Of a DNA stretch of 64,000 bases, positions 47,536-56,878 are shown one piece after another. Each line of letters opens with the position of its first letter. Within the stretch, counting starts at the first letter, position 1. Source of the stretch: Epithemia pelagica (lineage: Eukaryota > Bacillariophyta > Bacillariophyceae > Surirellales > Surirellaceae). The notes beneath the pieces were generated by a model. The model was not told the origin of the DNA. It saw nothing but the letters and a program-made list of their open reading frames with translations, and did not search any database. Where the stretch lies: positions 434,001 through 498,000 of the forward strand of contig OX337229.1 in NCBI GenBank assembly GCA_946965045.2. Direction: 5' to 3'. The position numbers were made by a program, and so were the translations under genes.

Positions 47536-48399
47536 ATGTCCGAGGGCACAAAGAAGAAAAAGTCCAAGTCCAAGTCATCCAAGGTTCGTCGTGGAAGTCG
47601 TGACAGTGAGGACGATGACCTCAACACGAATGCCAAGGTAATCCAAGAGGCATCCAACATTCAGCAAGATACCAAGGCAGCCATTCGGCGGATGCAAGCG
47701 CAAGCGGCCGAGACCAAAGAAGTGGGCGCCACCACGTTGGAAGAGTTGGAGAACCAACGGGCCCAAATGTACCGGATTCAGGATGAGGGAGACCGCGTCC
47801 AAGGACAATTGAAGACAGCCGAACGACTTCAAAACCGACTCAGTCGCTGGAGTCTCAACTTTAATGGACGAGCTGCCAGGAAGCAGGCACAGACAATGAC
47901 CGACCATGAAAAAGCCAAAGATGCGACAAAACAAAAACGACGTGAAATTGAAGCAGAGAGAGCGGAATCCAAAGAAAAGGCACAAGAACAAGCAGTTCCG
48001 GTCGTCACACCCCACGGGCGTGGCAAAAAGAATCGAAAGAATTCGAAAAAGGGTGAGGCAGATGATTCGAAACCAAAGAAGGCCACTTCCAAAGGCCTTT
48101 TATATGGAACGAAAGGCGAGACCGATCCGGATTTGCAACGTCTGGCCGACGAAGACGCCGAGATTGATGAAGGACTTGACATGGTGTCGGACCAGTTGGA
48201 TGACTTGATGCAAATGGCAGAGAGTATGGGAAGTGAGGCTAGAGCGCAAACAAGAGGTTTGAACGACTTTACCGACCAAATGGCGGAAGTGAATCACCAA
48301 CAACGAGTCGTAAACAATCGAACTGGACGCTTCTTGTCGGGCAAAGTACGAAAAAACTATGAATCCGAAAGCGCCACAAGTGCCACCGGCTTTTGGTAA
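47536..48399 (+). CDS. SNAP-25-like Qbc SNARE
   Basis: 287 residues, intronless. After a Lys/Ser-rich N-terminus there are two SNARE-type heptad helices. The first (about 38-105) has TTLEELENQRAQMYRIQDEG with a central Gln, in the Qb position. The second (about 205-272) has DEGLDMVSDQLDDLMQMAES and FTDQMAEVNHQQRVVNNRTG, in the Qc position. A long Lys/Arg/Glu-rich linker (about 115-195) joins them, with no obvious palmitoylated Cys cluster. There is no C-terminal membrane anchor, as expected for the SNAP-25/SNAP-29 class. It supplies two of the four helices in a trans-SNARE bundle for vesicle fusion; the lack of Cys residues makes it more SNAP-29-like. Confidence 0.85.
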   Translation: MSEGTKKKKSKSKSSKVRRGSRDSEDDDLNTNAKVIQEASNIQQDTKAAIRRMQAQAAETKEVGATTLEELENQRAQMYRIQDEGDRVQGQLKTAERLQNRLSRWSLNFNGRAARKQAQTMTDHEKAKDATKQKRREIEAERAESKEKAQEQAVPVVTPHGRGKKNRKNSKKGEADDSKPKKATSKGLLYGTKGETDPDLQRLADEDAEIDEGLDMVSDQLDDLMQMAESMGSEARAQTRGLNDFTDQMAEVNHQQRVVNNRTGRFLSGKVRKNYESESATSATGFW

Positions 48400-48845
48400 C
48401 ATTGCAATCTGGTTTGTTCTCTTGGAAAGGACAGAGAACAGCTTTAATACGACTACGCTGTAGAATCTTGTTACTACAGTGTTTCTCGATGTAAGCTACA
48501 GAGGCAGAACATAGTCTTGTTCATCGAGGAAAGCTACTCCAGTTATGAGAATACAGAAATTATAAACCAAGGTTATCTTACAATGCCTGTTGCAGTTATA
48601 ATTACAACCGTTGGCTCAATGACTGAAAGTCGACTGACGGCCCAACACTTCCGAAAGAGTTTGTCTTGTCCGAATTCCACAGTTAGCTTACAGAACGCGG
48701 AGACAGTAGAATTGAATGAAGCCCTGAACACCGTGGGGAATGAAATCCATCTTTAAATGGGACATCGAGGATGCTTCGAGGCCGAATCGGACAGCTGATA
48801 GGTTTCGGATGAGACGCAACAGTTCATTGCGAGTCAAGTCGATCA
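48400..48845. other. Convergent spacer
   Basis: 446 bp between the ends of the SNARE gene (plus) and the UAA transporter gene (minus), probably both 3' UTRs. No further gene seen. Confidence 0.5.
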
Positions 48846-50048
48846 TCATTGGCGCGGACGAGCCATTTCTACATCGCTGGCGTGAGATTTGACATTGAGC
48901 CTTGTTGTTTGCTGCGTCGTCCTCTGTTTGGCGTGTTTCATTTTACACAAGGAGGCAACCAAAAGGCCTCCAAGTACAAGACACGCTCCCATGGGATAAT
49001 ACCAGGAAAATGCCTTTGGAAACAACAAAAAGCTCAAAATCAGAGTCATTCCCTTTCGTCCAGTTGCCACCAAAACTGCCGCAACTCCACCAAATCGCTT
49101 TACCACATTCATGTGCACCGAAATCGCAACTGCACGTAGATGCGATACAAACAACAGTCATAGTTTCACAGTGAACAACACCAGGCGAAAGCAAGAACGA
49201 AACAGTCAGTACCTCTTAGAGATGATCAAGAAGGACAACAGGATACACAAGGCAATGTACTTACAGTAAGCCACAATAATGTAAATCAGAAAGTACACTG
49301 CCAGGCGCTGGTCTCGCGACACAAGGGAGAGCGTTCCGGTAAGATCTCCCGAGGCGTAGGTTGTGACGGTGTACGCCATGAGTGCCAACACATTGGTGTA
49401 GAGCGTGACCTCGAGTCGTGATGCTCCCATCCCAAAGAGACGTTCTTGGGCATTGGGTAGAACAGCATCGGCAAAAACGGAGAGAGAGACCAACACCAAT
49501 CCAATCGGGTGGAACGAGGGTGCCAATTCCCAATCTGCAGCAGCAAACATAATCAGGCCAGCACATATCGAAAATGCGCAGGTGTATTCCATGGAACTAA
49601 AGACTTTTCTGTGCATTACGGAGGCAATCACCATGGTAGGAATCAGTTTGGATGATCGAAACACGACTTTTGTCGGGAAATTGATGTAGTTTAGGGCCAT
49701 GTTGGACAAGGCAGATGATCCCAACAGACACGCCGTCAAGAGAGGATAGAGACGAAGCGGTGCCACTTGACCAGTTTCGCGAAATACAAATGTTCGTTCC
49801 AGATAGGAGAACACACATACTCCAAAAACTTCAGTGTACCCCAGCATGACACCATATGACTTCTGCATCCGCTCCATGATCGCCTCTTGAAGGTAATTAT
49901 GAAGTCCAAAAAAGCAGAAAACCCCAAGCACCAGTACTGTGAATTGTAATGATGGTGGTAATTGATCAAAGAAATGAGTAGCGACCTTCTTCTCGGACAT
50001 ATTGGTTGATGAGTTTTGTTGAAAGGAATTTTGCGGCGACATCGACAT
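48846..50048 (-). CDS. UAA/SLC35B-family nucleotide-sugar (or PAPS) transporter
   Basis: Minus-strand exons 50048-49265 and 49129-48846 join in phase 1 over a 135-bp GT-AG intron (donor GTAAGTAC), giving 355 residues. The protein is hydrophobic, with about ten helices. Family signatures: EAIMERMQKSYG early; SNMALNYINFPTKVVFRSSKLIPTM, split over the TM3-TM4 loop and ending in the (K/R)SSK-IP motif; FADAVLPNAQERLF; and in exon 2 KRFGGVAAVLVATGRKGMTL, equivalent to the T-RK-T/S-(L/I)-S motif of SLC35B2/B3, then a final helix. It would move UDP-sugars or PAPS into the Golgi/ER lumen. The C-terminal tail has no KKxx. The substrate cannot be read from the sequence. Confidence 0.9.
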
Positions 50049-50660
50049 GATGGTATTCCCACTGTGCTGCTAGAAACGACTTCTTGTCTCGGACTTGTTT
50101 CTTCTCTCTTTTGGAGACAAAGCAACCGCACGCTTCACCTTCAAGAGGGAGATGTTGGTCAATTCAAACCTCTATGCAGAATGCAGAAAGCCAATAGAAC
50201 GGCCGATGTCGATCGCGGAGCGACATTGTGCCTCCCGAATTGCCGCCGGACGCGTCAGTCGCGTGGCCCATAGACGCCCCCTCCCATAGCAACCCTAGCA
50301 CATGCTTTACTCCTACTCGTACTCCTACACCTCTGGGTACTCTCCTTTTGGAGAGAGCATCATAATTCGAAGCCTTTACTCCTCCTTGATGCTGACCTTC
50401 ACGTCGAATGTGTCTGAAGCAAAGGAGCCTCGAGACTTTTCTCTGAATATCAAGCTGACGAGATTGAGCTGTAGAAACAGTCTACCTAGAAGAGGCGTCA
50501 TGCCCTTGTGGTTCTTTCCGTAAATGGCGACGACGTTGTTAGCCCCTCTACTCCTAATGCGTAAAGTTTTGGTGGGTGGTTTATTGTAGTTTGCATCTAC
50601 TCAGCATATAGAGCAATAGCCGACCGCATTATTGATCCTACAGGTAATGTTGATAGAACA
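50049..50660. other. Intergenic with TACTCCTAC-type repeats
   Basis: 612 bp upstream of the UAA transporter and downstream of SPCS2 (both minus). TACTCCTACTCGTACTCCTAC lies at about 50305-50326, with a further TACTCCT at ~50377 and ~50549. No gene recognised. Confidence 0.5.
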
Positions 50661-51666
50661 TTATTCTGTTTTCTTTTTCGTCGTCTTATCATCCTTGCCG
50701 TTGTAGTCCTTGGCTTCCAATCTTTTGTATAGTTTAGTCATCTCATTGGACAAACCCACTTCATCAAAATACCCTTCCTTGTCAAAGAATTTCCCCACCG
50801 ACCATACGGCCTTGACACTTTTCTCTTCTACGGAAGAAATCAACGGGTCATCCGAGGGGAATCGAAATTCCAGAATCACTGTGTAGAATTCGGAGAAGCG
50901 AGGAAAGTTCGATCTCACGCGAAGTCCATATTTATACAAAAGCGGATTGATGACATCTTCGTCCTTGCTACCGGATTGTTTGTTGCTGCCACTCTTTTTA
51001 GAGGATTCATCCTTTTTGTCGATGCCACTAGCTGTCGGCAATGGCTTTGTCAACAGAATCATATCCTTGTCGATAAAGGTTGTGATGAATTGTAGAATGC
51101 CTGACAATACAAAGTAGAGCGATCCACATATTCCCAACACCTCTCGGCTCTCCGGGAACGGAATCGGAGCAAACTGTGCCGTCATGGCAAATACGCACGA
51201 GACGAACATGAGCAACAGTTTAACATTGTCCCACCAATATCTGTTGTTCAGAACAGAGAAGAATAAAGAGATCATAGAAAAGTTGTCAATTCAAAGATGA
51301 CGGTAAGTTGAGATGCATTTCGAACAAACAAAACATCGAAGCCGTAGGTGCAACGAAAAAGGCAACAAAATAGTGGACGTCATGGGATCTCAGCCAAAAC
51401 TAGACGTACTCTTCTGGAACATGGTCCAACAGTGCCGCAGATACTCCTTCGTCTAGGACTTGTTTCATCTTGATCATGTCCCCCAAGTCCACTTGTAGCA
51501 ACTCCATTTCTTCTTCGACCGGGTCCTCATCGTAGTCTGTTTCGTTGTTGTCTTCATCGTTTGGCTCTTTTGAGGTATCAGGAACATCTTCGGGCTCAGA
51601 AGCTCCCACTGCAACGCCCTGTACTACGGGAGTCTTTTGATTCGATTTTGATTTCTTCTTTGCCAT
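50661..51666 (-). CDS. SPCS2: Signal peptidase complex subunit 2
   Basis: Minus-strand exons 51666-51410 and 51240-50661 with a 169-bp intron (GTACGT...ACAG), phase 2; 278 residues from the ATG at 51666 (MAKKKSKSNQ...; an ATG at 51687 adds seven residues). The exon junction rebuilds a continuous EEYWWDNVKLLL. Features: acidic cytosolic N-terminus (1-65), VDLGDMIKMKQVLDEGVSAALL, two close membrane helices (KLLLMFVSCVFAMTAQFAP and ICGSLYFVLSGILQFITTF) with PFPESREVLG between them, and a C-terminal cytosolic beta domain (FSEFYTVILEFRFPSDDP). This is the SPC25/SPCS2 layout. The subunit supports the ER signal peptidase and its contact with the translocon. Confidence 0.9.
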
Positions 51667-52056
51667 GGTCTCCGTCTCCGTATTCACTCAGGCGATCTTT
51701 ATGTGCTGCATAATGCATTGAGTGTAGCATAAAAAAGGGGTATATCTTCCACGTGGCAGATGGACATGTCTCGCTATCGCATTATTTGGGCTAACAATGC
51801 TATGTGGATCTTCCTTCCTCTTGACCAACTTCTATCAACGGTGAAAATCCAAGATGCGTAAGAAAGAGCAATGCCTCGACAAAGCAAATGGTTCCGACCT
51901 GAAGGTGATAATTCTTCCTTAACAAAAGGCTTATGCAAGATTAGTTGCTCTTCTAAGGTAGCAGTTTCGAATGAAACCCGAGTTTTCTGAACAATTGTTG
52001 GTTCGATCACCACGGGTCCAGACGATAAATTGCCTCTCGGGAAATATTTTCAAGGA
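51667..52056. other. Spacer, nothing recognised
   Basis: 390 bp between SPCS2 and the 3' end of the mpaB-type gene (both minus); it should contain the SPCS2 promoter. No ORF accepted. Confidence 0.5.
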
Positions 52057-53601
52057 CTAGGTAGAGGGAGGAAACAGCATGGCAAACGGGCAGGTTGGAG
52101 CGCCCTTTGGAAGTTGCTTTTCGACTCGTTTCCGATGTTCCTCCGTCCATTTCAGGGCAAACGACTCAAGCTGGGATTGATGAAAGCGAACAATACGCTG
52201 TCGCAATGGTGACCAAGGCAGGGCCAGATATGTGTACAAGGAGATTGCCGAAAGCATGCAACTGGAAAAGATCCAGGTACGCCATTGATACCACAACTTG
52301 GGATTCAAAGGGAGTTGTAGTGCATCGGCTAGAGGATTGCCAACAAAACGACGGCACTGTAAGCATCTGTAATAAAACCAGTTTTCTTGTTCTTGCTGCT
52401 GACTTGGTTTGTTCTGCTTGTTGGTTTCATCATTCATCGACTCTGAAGAAGAAGAAGACTCTTGAACGCGACCCTGCCACAAGAGATGATGTGCCACTTG
52501 AATAGACACTTTCTCTGGATGCAGTAAATGCAATAAAATGGACTGAAACATGGCATAAGAATGCTTTAGGGAATCGGGTTGTGTTTCAACCCATCCTCGA
52601 CCACATGGATCCAAGGCACGAGGCGGCGTGGGAACGCCCGTAGGGGTATGGTTCGGCACATGATCGTTGTCCGACACTCGCACACCCAGCAACCAGCCCA
52701 AATACCGCCACAGCGCCAAGTAATCACGCCGTTCTTGAACAGACAATGGAAAACCCAACAGAATCTCCACACCCACCAATGCATTGACCGAAAAAGTCAA
52801 GAGGGTAGCCGCCATGTCCTCTTCATTGATTGGAATCCCATGTCGTTTCGTGTCCCACGAACGTTCTCCACTCCGTTGCAAGAGTGCTCGTCGAACCTTG
52901 GCATGAAGTATCCGGACTTGCAAACAGGCCTTCCATCCTGCTCCCGAACCTGGTACAATGGCAGCCCCATCTGCCATGCATTGGACCAACAGGGCACCCG
53001 TATCGGTGAGTCGTTCCATGACACGTTGTTTCGTAGCAGGAGGAGCCAAGTATCCCGTCGACAAGAGAACATGTGCCAAGGGTGGAATGGAAAATCCAGG
53101 CACCAAGCTACGATAGTACAAGGACAGCGATATTGCCGGCAAATACGCCAAAAAGACTTCTTGTCCTCGGTGCAGTTGATCCATGTCGACCCACGACGGC
53201 AATTCCGAGTATTGTTGATAAAAGTTTACCAAAGCAGTATCGAGAGCTTTTGCATCATTCCTGGGATTGTTTGTTACAGACAAGTGAACCACATCGTGCC
53301 CAGTTTTGATGGAAGCAAGTGAGGCTTGTTCCAATACATCCTGGCCAGGTTCGACAGTCCCGGATGAAGAAGTGTTCTCGTCTTTGGCAGCAGCAATCAA
53401 GTCCAGAATTGGATCGACATCGAAGTCCCCAATCTGGCGATAGACTGAAAGTTCCTCTGCTGTCAAGTGCCGTCCTCCATCGACATATCGATGCCACAAA
53501 ACATGCTGCCCAAAGTGCGTTCTCCGAACGGAGCCCAAGGGCCAATCTTTGGGATCCGGGGAGAACCATGTGGACCAAGGATTCAACGCTCGAAACCACA
53601 T
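52057..53601 (-). CDS. ER-bound oxygenase, mpaB/latex-clearing-protein-like (DUF2236)
   Basis: 514 residues, intronless. The N-terminus (MWFRALNPWSTWFSPDPKDWPLG) is not a signal peptide. The DUF2236 region spans about 110-330: YQQYSELPSWVDMDQLHRGQ, then a helix AISLSLYYRSLVPGFS, RLTDTGALLVQCM, and VRILHAKVRRALL (about 232-244), which resembles the R-x-x-HA-VR heme-proximal motif of this family, then GIPINEEDMAATLLTFS. A C-terminal hydrophobic stretch (WIFSSCMLSAISLYTYLALPW) is a likely membrane anchor. Family members (fungal mpaB, bacterial rubber oxygenase) use heme b to cleave isoprenoid chains. An isoprenoid or related substrate is plausible here. Confidence 0.8.
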   Translation of the reverse strand: MWFRALNPWSTWFSPDPKDWPLGSVRRTHFGQHVLWHRYVDGGRHLTAEELSVYRQIGDFDVDPILDLIAAAKDENTSSSGTVEPGQDVLEQASLASIKTGHDVVHLSVTNNPRNDAKALDTALVNFYQQYSELPSWVDMDQLHRGQEVFLAYLPAISLSLYYRSLVPGFSIPPLAHVLLSTGYLAPPATKQRVMERLTDTGALLVQCMADGAAIVPGSGAGWKACLQVRILHAKVRRALLQRSGERSWDTKRHGIPINEEDMAATLLTFSVNALVGVEILLGFPLSVQERRDYLALWRYLGWLLGVRVSDNDHVPNHTPTGVPTPPRALDPCGRGWVETQPDSLKHSYAMFQSILLHLLHPEKVSIQVAHHLLWQGRVQESSSSSESMNDETNKQNKPSQQQEQENWFYYRCLQCRRFVGNPLADALQLPLNPKLWYQWRTWIFSSCMLSAISLYTYLALPWSPLRQRIVRFHQSQLESFALKWTEEHRKRVEKQLPKGAPTCPFAMLFPPST

Positions 53602-53642
53602 GACACAGTAAGAGGGATAATCAGATCTTCACTTCACACTCA

Positions 53643-53735
53643 TTAGAAGTCATCATCGTCACTGCTTGGATTTGGAGGATGCTTAGTGATTCCTCTGCGT
53701 TGTTTCTCCCGTCGTTCGTAATGCAGAATGGACAT
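53643..53735 (-). CDS. Possible 30-residue small ORF or last exon
   Basis: ATG at 53735 to TAA at 53643: a short basic stretch (HYERREKQRRG) then an acidic end (SSDDDDF). It looks like a real protein tail, and the open frame extends a little upstream with FLFSLFT before the Met. No upstream exon was found. Confidence 0.25.
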   Translation of the reverse strand: MSILHYERREKQRRGITKHPPNPSSDDDDF

Positions 53736-53959
53736 GGTAAACAGAGAGAACAGGAAACACGTACCCCTCTAGCTTGAAACTTTAAATTTTGTTTTGAATT
53801 CTGCTTCCGGATTGATCCTTCAAATGGCCATAAAGTCGCTTTTAAATCGCTGCTTAGTCCTAAAGATCACATGCTCCACAATTTTCGATAATCTTTCGTC
53901 GCTTCTCGAAGTACCACGCATCTATCATAACCATCCCGTAGATATCGAGTTAACAAGGT

Positions 53960-54019
53960 GGTTCAGGACCGGGCAGAGATTTGTCATTTGGTTCAGGACC
54001 GGGCAGAGATTTGTCATAG
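53960..54019 (+). repeat. Two tandem 30-bp units just upstream of COX19
   Basis: A 28-bp sequence (GGTTCAGGACC...TTGTCAT) occurs at 53960-53987 and 53990-54017, period 30 bp, ending 11 bp before the COX19 start codon. It lies in the 5' UTR or core promoter. Confidence 0.9.
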
Positions 54020-54028
54020 TACCCTATC

Positions 54029-54385
54029 ATGTCGGCTTCCAGTATGGGCGGCGCAGGCGCCAAGAAGCAGGTCGTTCGACCTCCACAACGCGGTATCTTT
54101 CCGTTGGATCATTTTGCCGAATGCCAAGAGCCCATGGACTTGTACCTAAAGTGTTTGGAGGAGAACAAGGATGTCCATCATGAATGTCGAGAAATGAGCC
54201 GTGAATACTTGAAATGTCGCATGGACCATGGACTCATGGCCAAGGAAAATTTGGATCAACTGGGTTTTGCATCCGAGGCAAAAGTCAAGGGCGCCAGAGA
54301 ATATGACATGGCCAAAGAAAAGGCTGGGTTTGTGGCCGGTAAGCACATTTCTGATAAACCTAAATGGTGGTTTCAGAGATGGTGA
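54029..54385 (+). CDS. COX19: COX19-type CHCH protein, cytochrome c oxidase assembly
   Basis: 118 residues. RGIFPLDHFAECQEPMDLYL opens the conserved block. Two CX9C pairs follow: C-x9-C in AECQEPMDLYLKC and again in HECREMSREYLKCRMD. After these comes GLMAKENLDQLGF, equivalent to the short C-terminal helix of COX19. CHCH proteins are oxidised by Mia40 in the mitochondrial intermembrane space; COX19 helps copper delivery to cytochrome c oxidase. The start at 54029 (MSASSMGG) gives the usual length. A tandem repeat lies immediately upstream. Confidence 0.92.
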   Translation: MSASSMGGAGAKKQVVRPPQRGIFPLDHFAECQEPMDLYLKCLEENKDVHHECREMSREYLKCRMDHGLMAKENLDQLGFASEAKVKGAREYDMAKEKAGFVAGKHISDKPKWWFQRW

Positions 54386-54907
54386 AGGAGCAATATTAAA
54401 CTGAGACGATTCAGACTACTGTGGACTGTGGATTGTGTCTGCGACAAGAAGCGGTACATCCTACCGCCAACCATATGAGACAAATGTACGATGAATGAAC
54501 GTTCCCTTCGTTTCAGAACATACTTGTTCAGGTATTGCTCCACCGGATCAGGCACGGGTGTCTAAGGGAAAGAGAAGTCATCGCTGTTACATGCAGTTTC
54601 TGTTGTTACAAGTTTATTTTTTCTGGTTTCTAGAGCGTCTAGTCAAAAGGAGTATAGTATGATACAAGGTTCGGTCATTACATCAACACAAACAGGCGCG
54701 ATCAGAACAGGAATCGCGTCAGCACAAGAAAGAAAGCAGCATCTTTTTTTCTGTTTTGGTATAGCGCAAGCTCAGGATGTGGCTAAAATGGGCGCGACAT
54801 GGACTTTGTGTAGTCCGTTGTCAGCGGTGAAATGTCTTGGAGCAAAAGTTCTTTTTGGTTTGGGATTATGAAGCAATGAGGGTATGTGTCACCCTTCTCT
54901 TGCCCGT
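54386..54907. other. Convergent spacer
   Basis: 522 bp between the ends of COX19 (plus) and the protein kinase (minus). A weak plus-strand ORF (54659-54871) has no support. Confidence 0.5.
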
Positions 54908-56308
54908 TCATTCTTCGTCAAATTGTACGTAGTCTGATTCCATGACTTGGGCCAATGTCCAACGTTCCGACGGATTGATGTGGAAGAAATGATTGAAAAG
55001 GGTTTGCGCATTGGGCGGGAGACCCAAGTGTGCCTGTGATTGGTCTAAGAGAATATGACGGTTTTGGAGCTGCTCTTGGTCAGCAGATTCGTCCAAGACG
55101 TCATTCAAAATTTCCACAATAAGTTCGTTGGTGGGATTATGTGTAATCCCTCCAGCCACAACGTAAAAGCGGTAGGAAATGTCGGTTTGGGCATCAGGAC
55201 GACGGTAGAGAGGTACGTTGGTCAACATAGCGTATAAGATGAGTAAGGCTGACCAGAGATCGGCTGAGATACCATCGAACACCTGGAAGTTGTTGTAAAT
55301 TTCTGGACTCATAAAGGCAGGTGTTCCGAATGTTCCCATGGCACGGATCAGTGTTCGATTTCCAGTGTTTGCATCGACAGGTATTCGAACTGACATGGCC
55401 AGGTCCATCACTACCAAATGATCTGGCTCCAGAAAAATGAAATTATCTGGTGATAAATCGCGGTGATGAATTCCCTTCTGTTCGAGGTAGGCCAAGATGC
55501 GCAAGATTTGAATGAACAAATTCCGTGCTTCCCGTGGAGAAAGTTCCTTGTCTCGACGAAAAAGTGCAGTATCGAGGGACACCCTACCACATGCATATGG
55601 CATTATGATGTAGCAGTAGTCCTCATCTTGTAGAAATTCAATTTGTCGCAAAACATGGACATTGTCCCCAATCTCGTCCATGCGGGACATTTCCCGGTAG
55701 GGATTTTCGCGATCGCGTACACCAAGAACGCTTCTCAGGTATTCTTCATCGAGGAACCTCAAGTCGCGGTCCACGTATGGACCTCTGCCCTGTTGTAGGT
55801 AAGCATCCACGACACGTTTGTTCAGTTTCTTGATGGCTACAAACTGGCCAGGTGGAGGTGCTCGATACACACCATTACCAACTTGTGAAAAGGATATCCC
55901 GGACCAGAGCTCACCCCAGCCGGGTGCATGTCTCAGTCTTCGAATCTGGCGGATCAAGGCGTAACCGCCTTTGGCTTCTGTCTCATTGGCGTTCAGGAGA
56001 TGAATGGGTGGGATCATATCGGGCCGTGTGTTCGGAACAACGCTTTGACCATCTTGATCCAGAATTTGCAAGCCTTGAGGATTTATAATAGCACGTGCAA
56101 TTGGTGCAACATGAGTCTCTTCAGGGGCGTCTTGTGCGGGGGCCTGTTGCAATTGTTCAAACGTGAGACGTGCACCATTGGATGGTGTTATCACTGCCTC
56201 CCTTTGTGATCCAAATGCAGGCTCTCGCCCTTGTCCATCTTCATCTCGGCGCCTCAAACGTCGTGTGTGGTGATCTCTTTCATCGTCAATATGACGTGCG
56301 GCACACAT
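54908..56308 (-). CDS. Protein kinase-like protein with atypical DLA motif
   Basis: 466 residues from the ATG at 56308; an in-frame ATG at 56545 would add 79 residues of repeat-like sequence. Kinase domain about 115-466: VAIKK (catalytic Lys about 160), IIMPYACGRVSLDTAL hinge, IHHRDLSPDNFIFL (catalytic loop, Asp about 284), VVMDLAMSV (metal-binding Asp kept, but DFG reads DLA, about 302-304), GTFGTPAFMSPEI (APE-like, SPE) and ISADLWSALLILYAM. The N-lobe is long, with an insertion between the Lys and helix C (YVDRDLRFLDEEYLRSV). The core catalytic residues are present, so it may be active despite the odd DFG. A Ser/Thr kinase of a lineage-specific group is likely; substrate unknown. Confidence 0.85.
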   Translation of the reverse strand: MCAARHIDDERDHHTRRLRRRDEDGQGREPAFGSQREAVITPSNGARLTFEQLQQAPAQDAPEETHVAPIARAIINPQGLQILDQDGQSVVPNTRPDMIPPIHLLNANETEAKGGYALIRQIRRLRHAPGWGELWSGISFSQVGNGVYRAPPPGQFVAIKKLNKRVVDAYLQQGRGPYVDRDLRFLDEEYLRSVLGVRDRENPYREMSRMDEIGDNVHVLRQIEFLQDEDYCYIIMPYACGRVSLDTALFRRDKELSPREARNLFIQILRILAYLEQKGIHHRDLSPDNFIFLEPDHLVVMDLAMSVRIPVDANTGNRTLIRAMGTFGTPAFMSPEIYNNFQVFDGISADLWSALLILYAMLTNVPLYRRPDAQTDISYRFYVVAGGITHNPTNELIVEILNDVLDESADQEQLQNRHILLDQSQAHLGLPPNAQTLFNHFFHINPSERWTLAQVMESDYVQFDEE

Positions 56309-56878
56309 GATTGCGTTTACAAGCGGGGAGATGAAGGAGAGCGGGTTTGCCTTTGTTGTTGCTTCCAACACGTTTAAAAAATGAAGGCGAAGTGCAACTT
56401 GCTGCGGCCAATCCACGAAAGAGAGGTTCGCGAGACGGACGTAGGACGGACGAAAGTTCGCATCTCGGACGAAGGACGGTCGATGAAAAAGGTCGCACGT
56501 TGGTCCTCTATTCACCGTAGTCGAAGCTACTTGGACTACATACATAGGAGTAGTTCATCATTCAAGCAAGTCGGGGAAAGGTACATACTCCTATATTTTA
56601 TGCAACCTCATGTAATCCGCAAGCCGAAGTCAGGAGTCTACAATATTTCTAAAACGAACTTTCTCCTCACTCACTCATTGTAAAACGTGGATCCGCTTGA
56701 AAGTTGTCGGAGTCTTCGTCTCTCTACCAGACTAACCTAGAAGCAATGCTATCGCCCACACAAAGGAAATGAAACTTCCCTCAGTACCTAGTACGTTCGC
56801 TCAACTCCATCCATGCAACCATGTTTGCTGTTTCCAAAGCTACCGCCTTAGTATTATCACCCATCTCGATCGATCCTA
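56309..56878. other. Promoter side of the kinase, end of the TPR gene
   Basis: 570 bp. Near 56420-56475 two related units (AGACGGACGTAGGACGGACG and a GGACGAAGGACGG variant) form an imperfect repeat. AGGAGTA-type motifs are at 56546-56552 and 56587-56596. No gene recognised. Confidence 0.5.
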
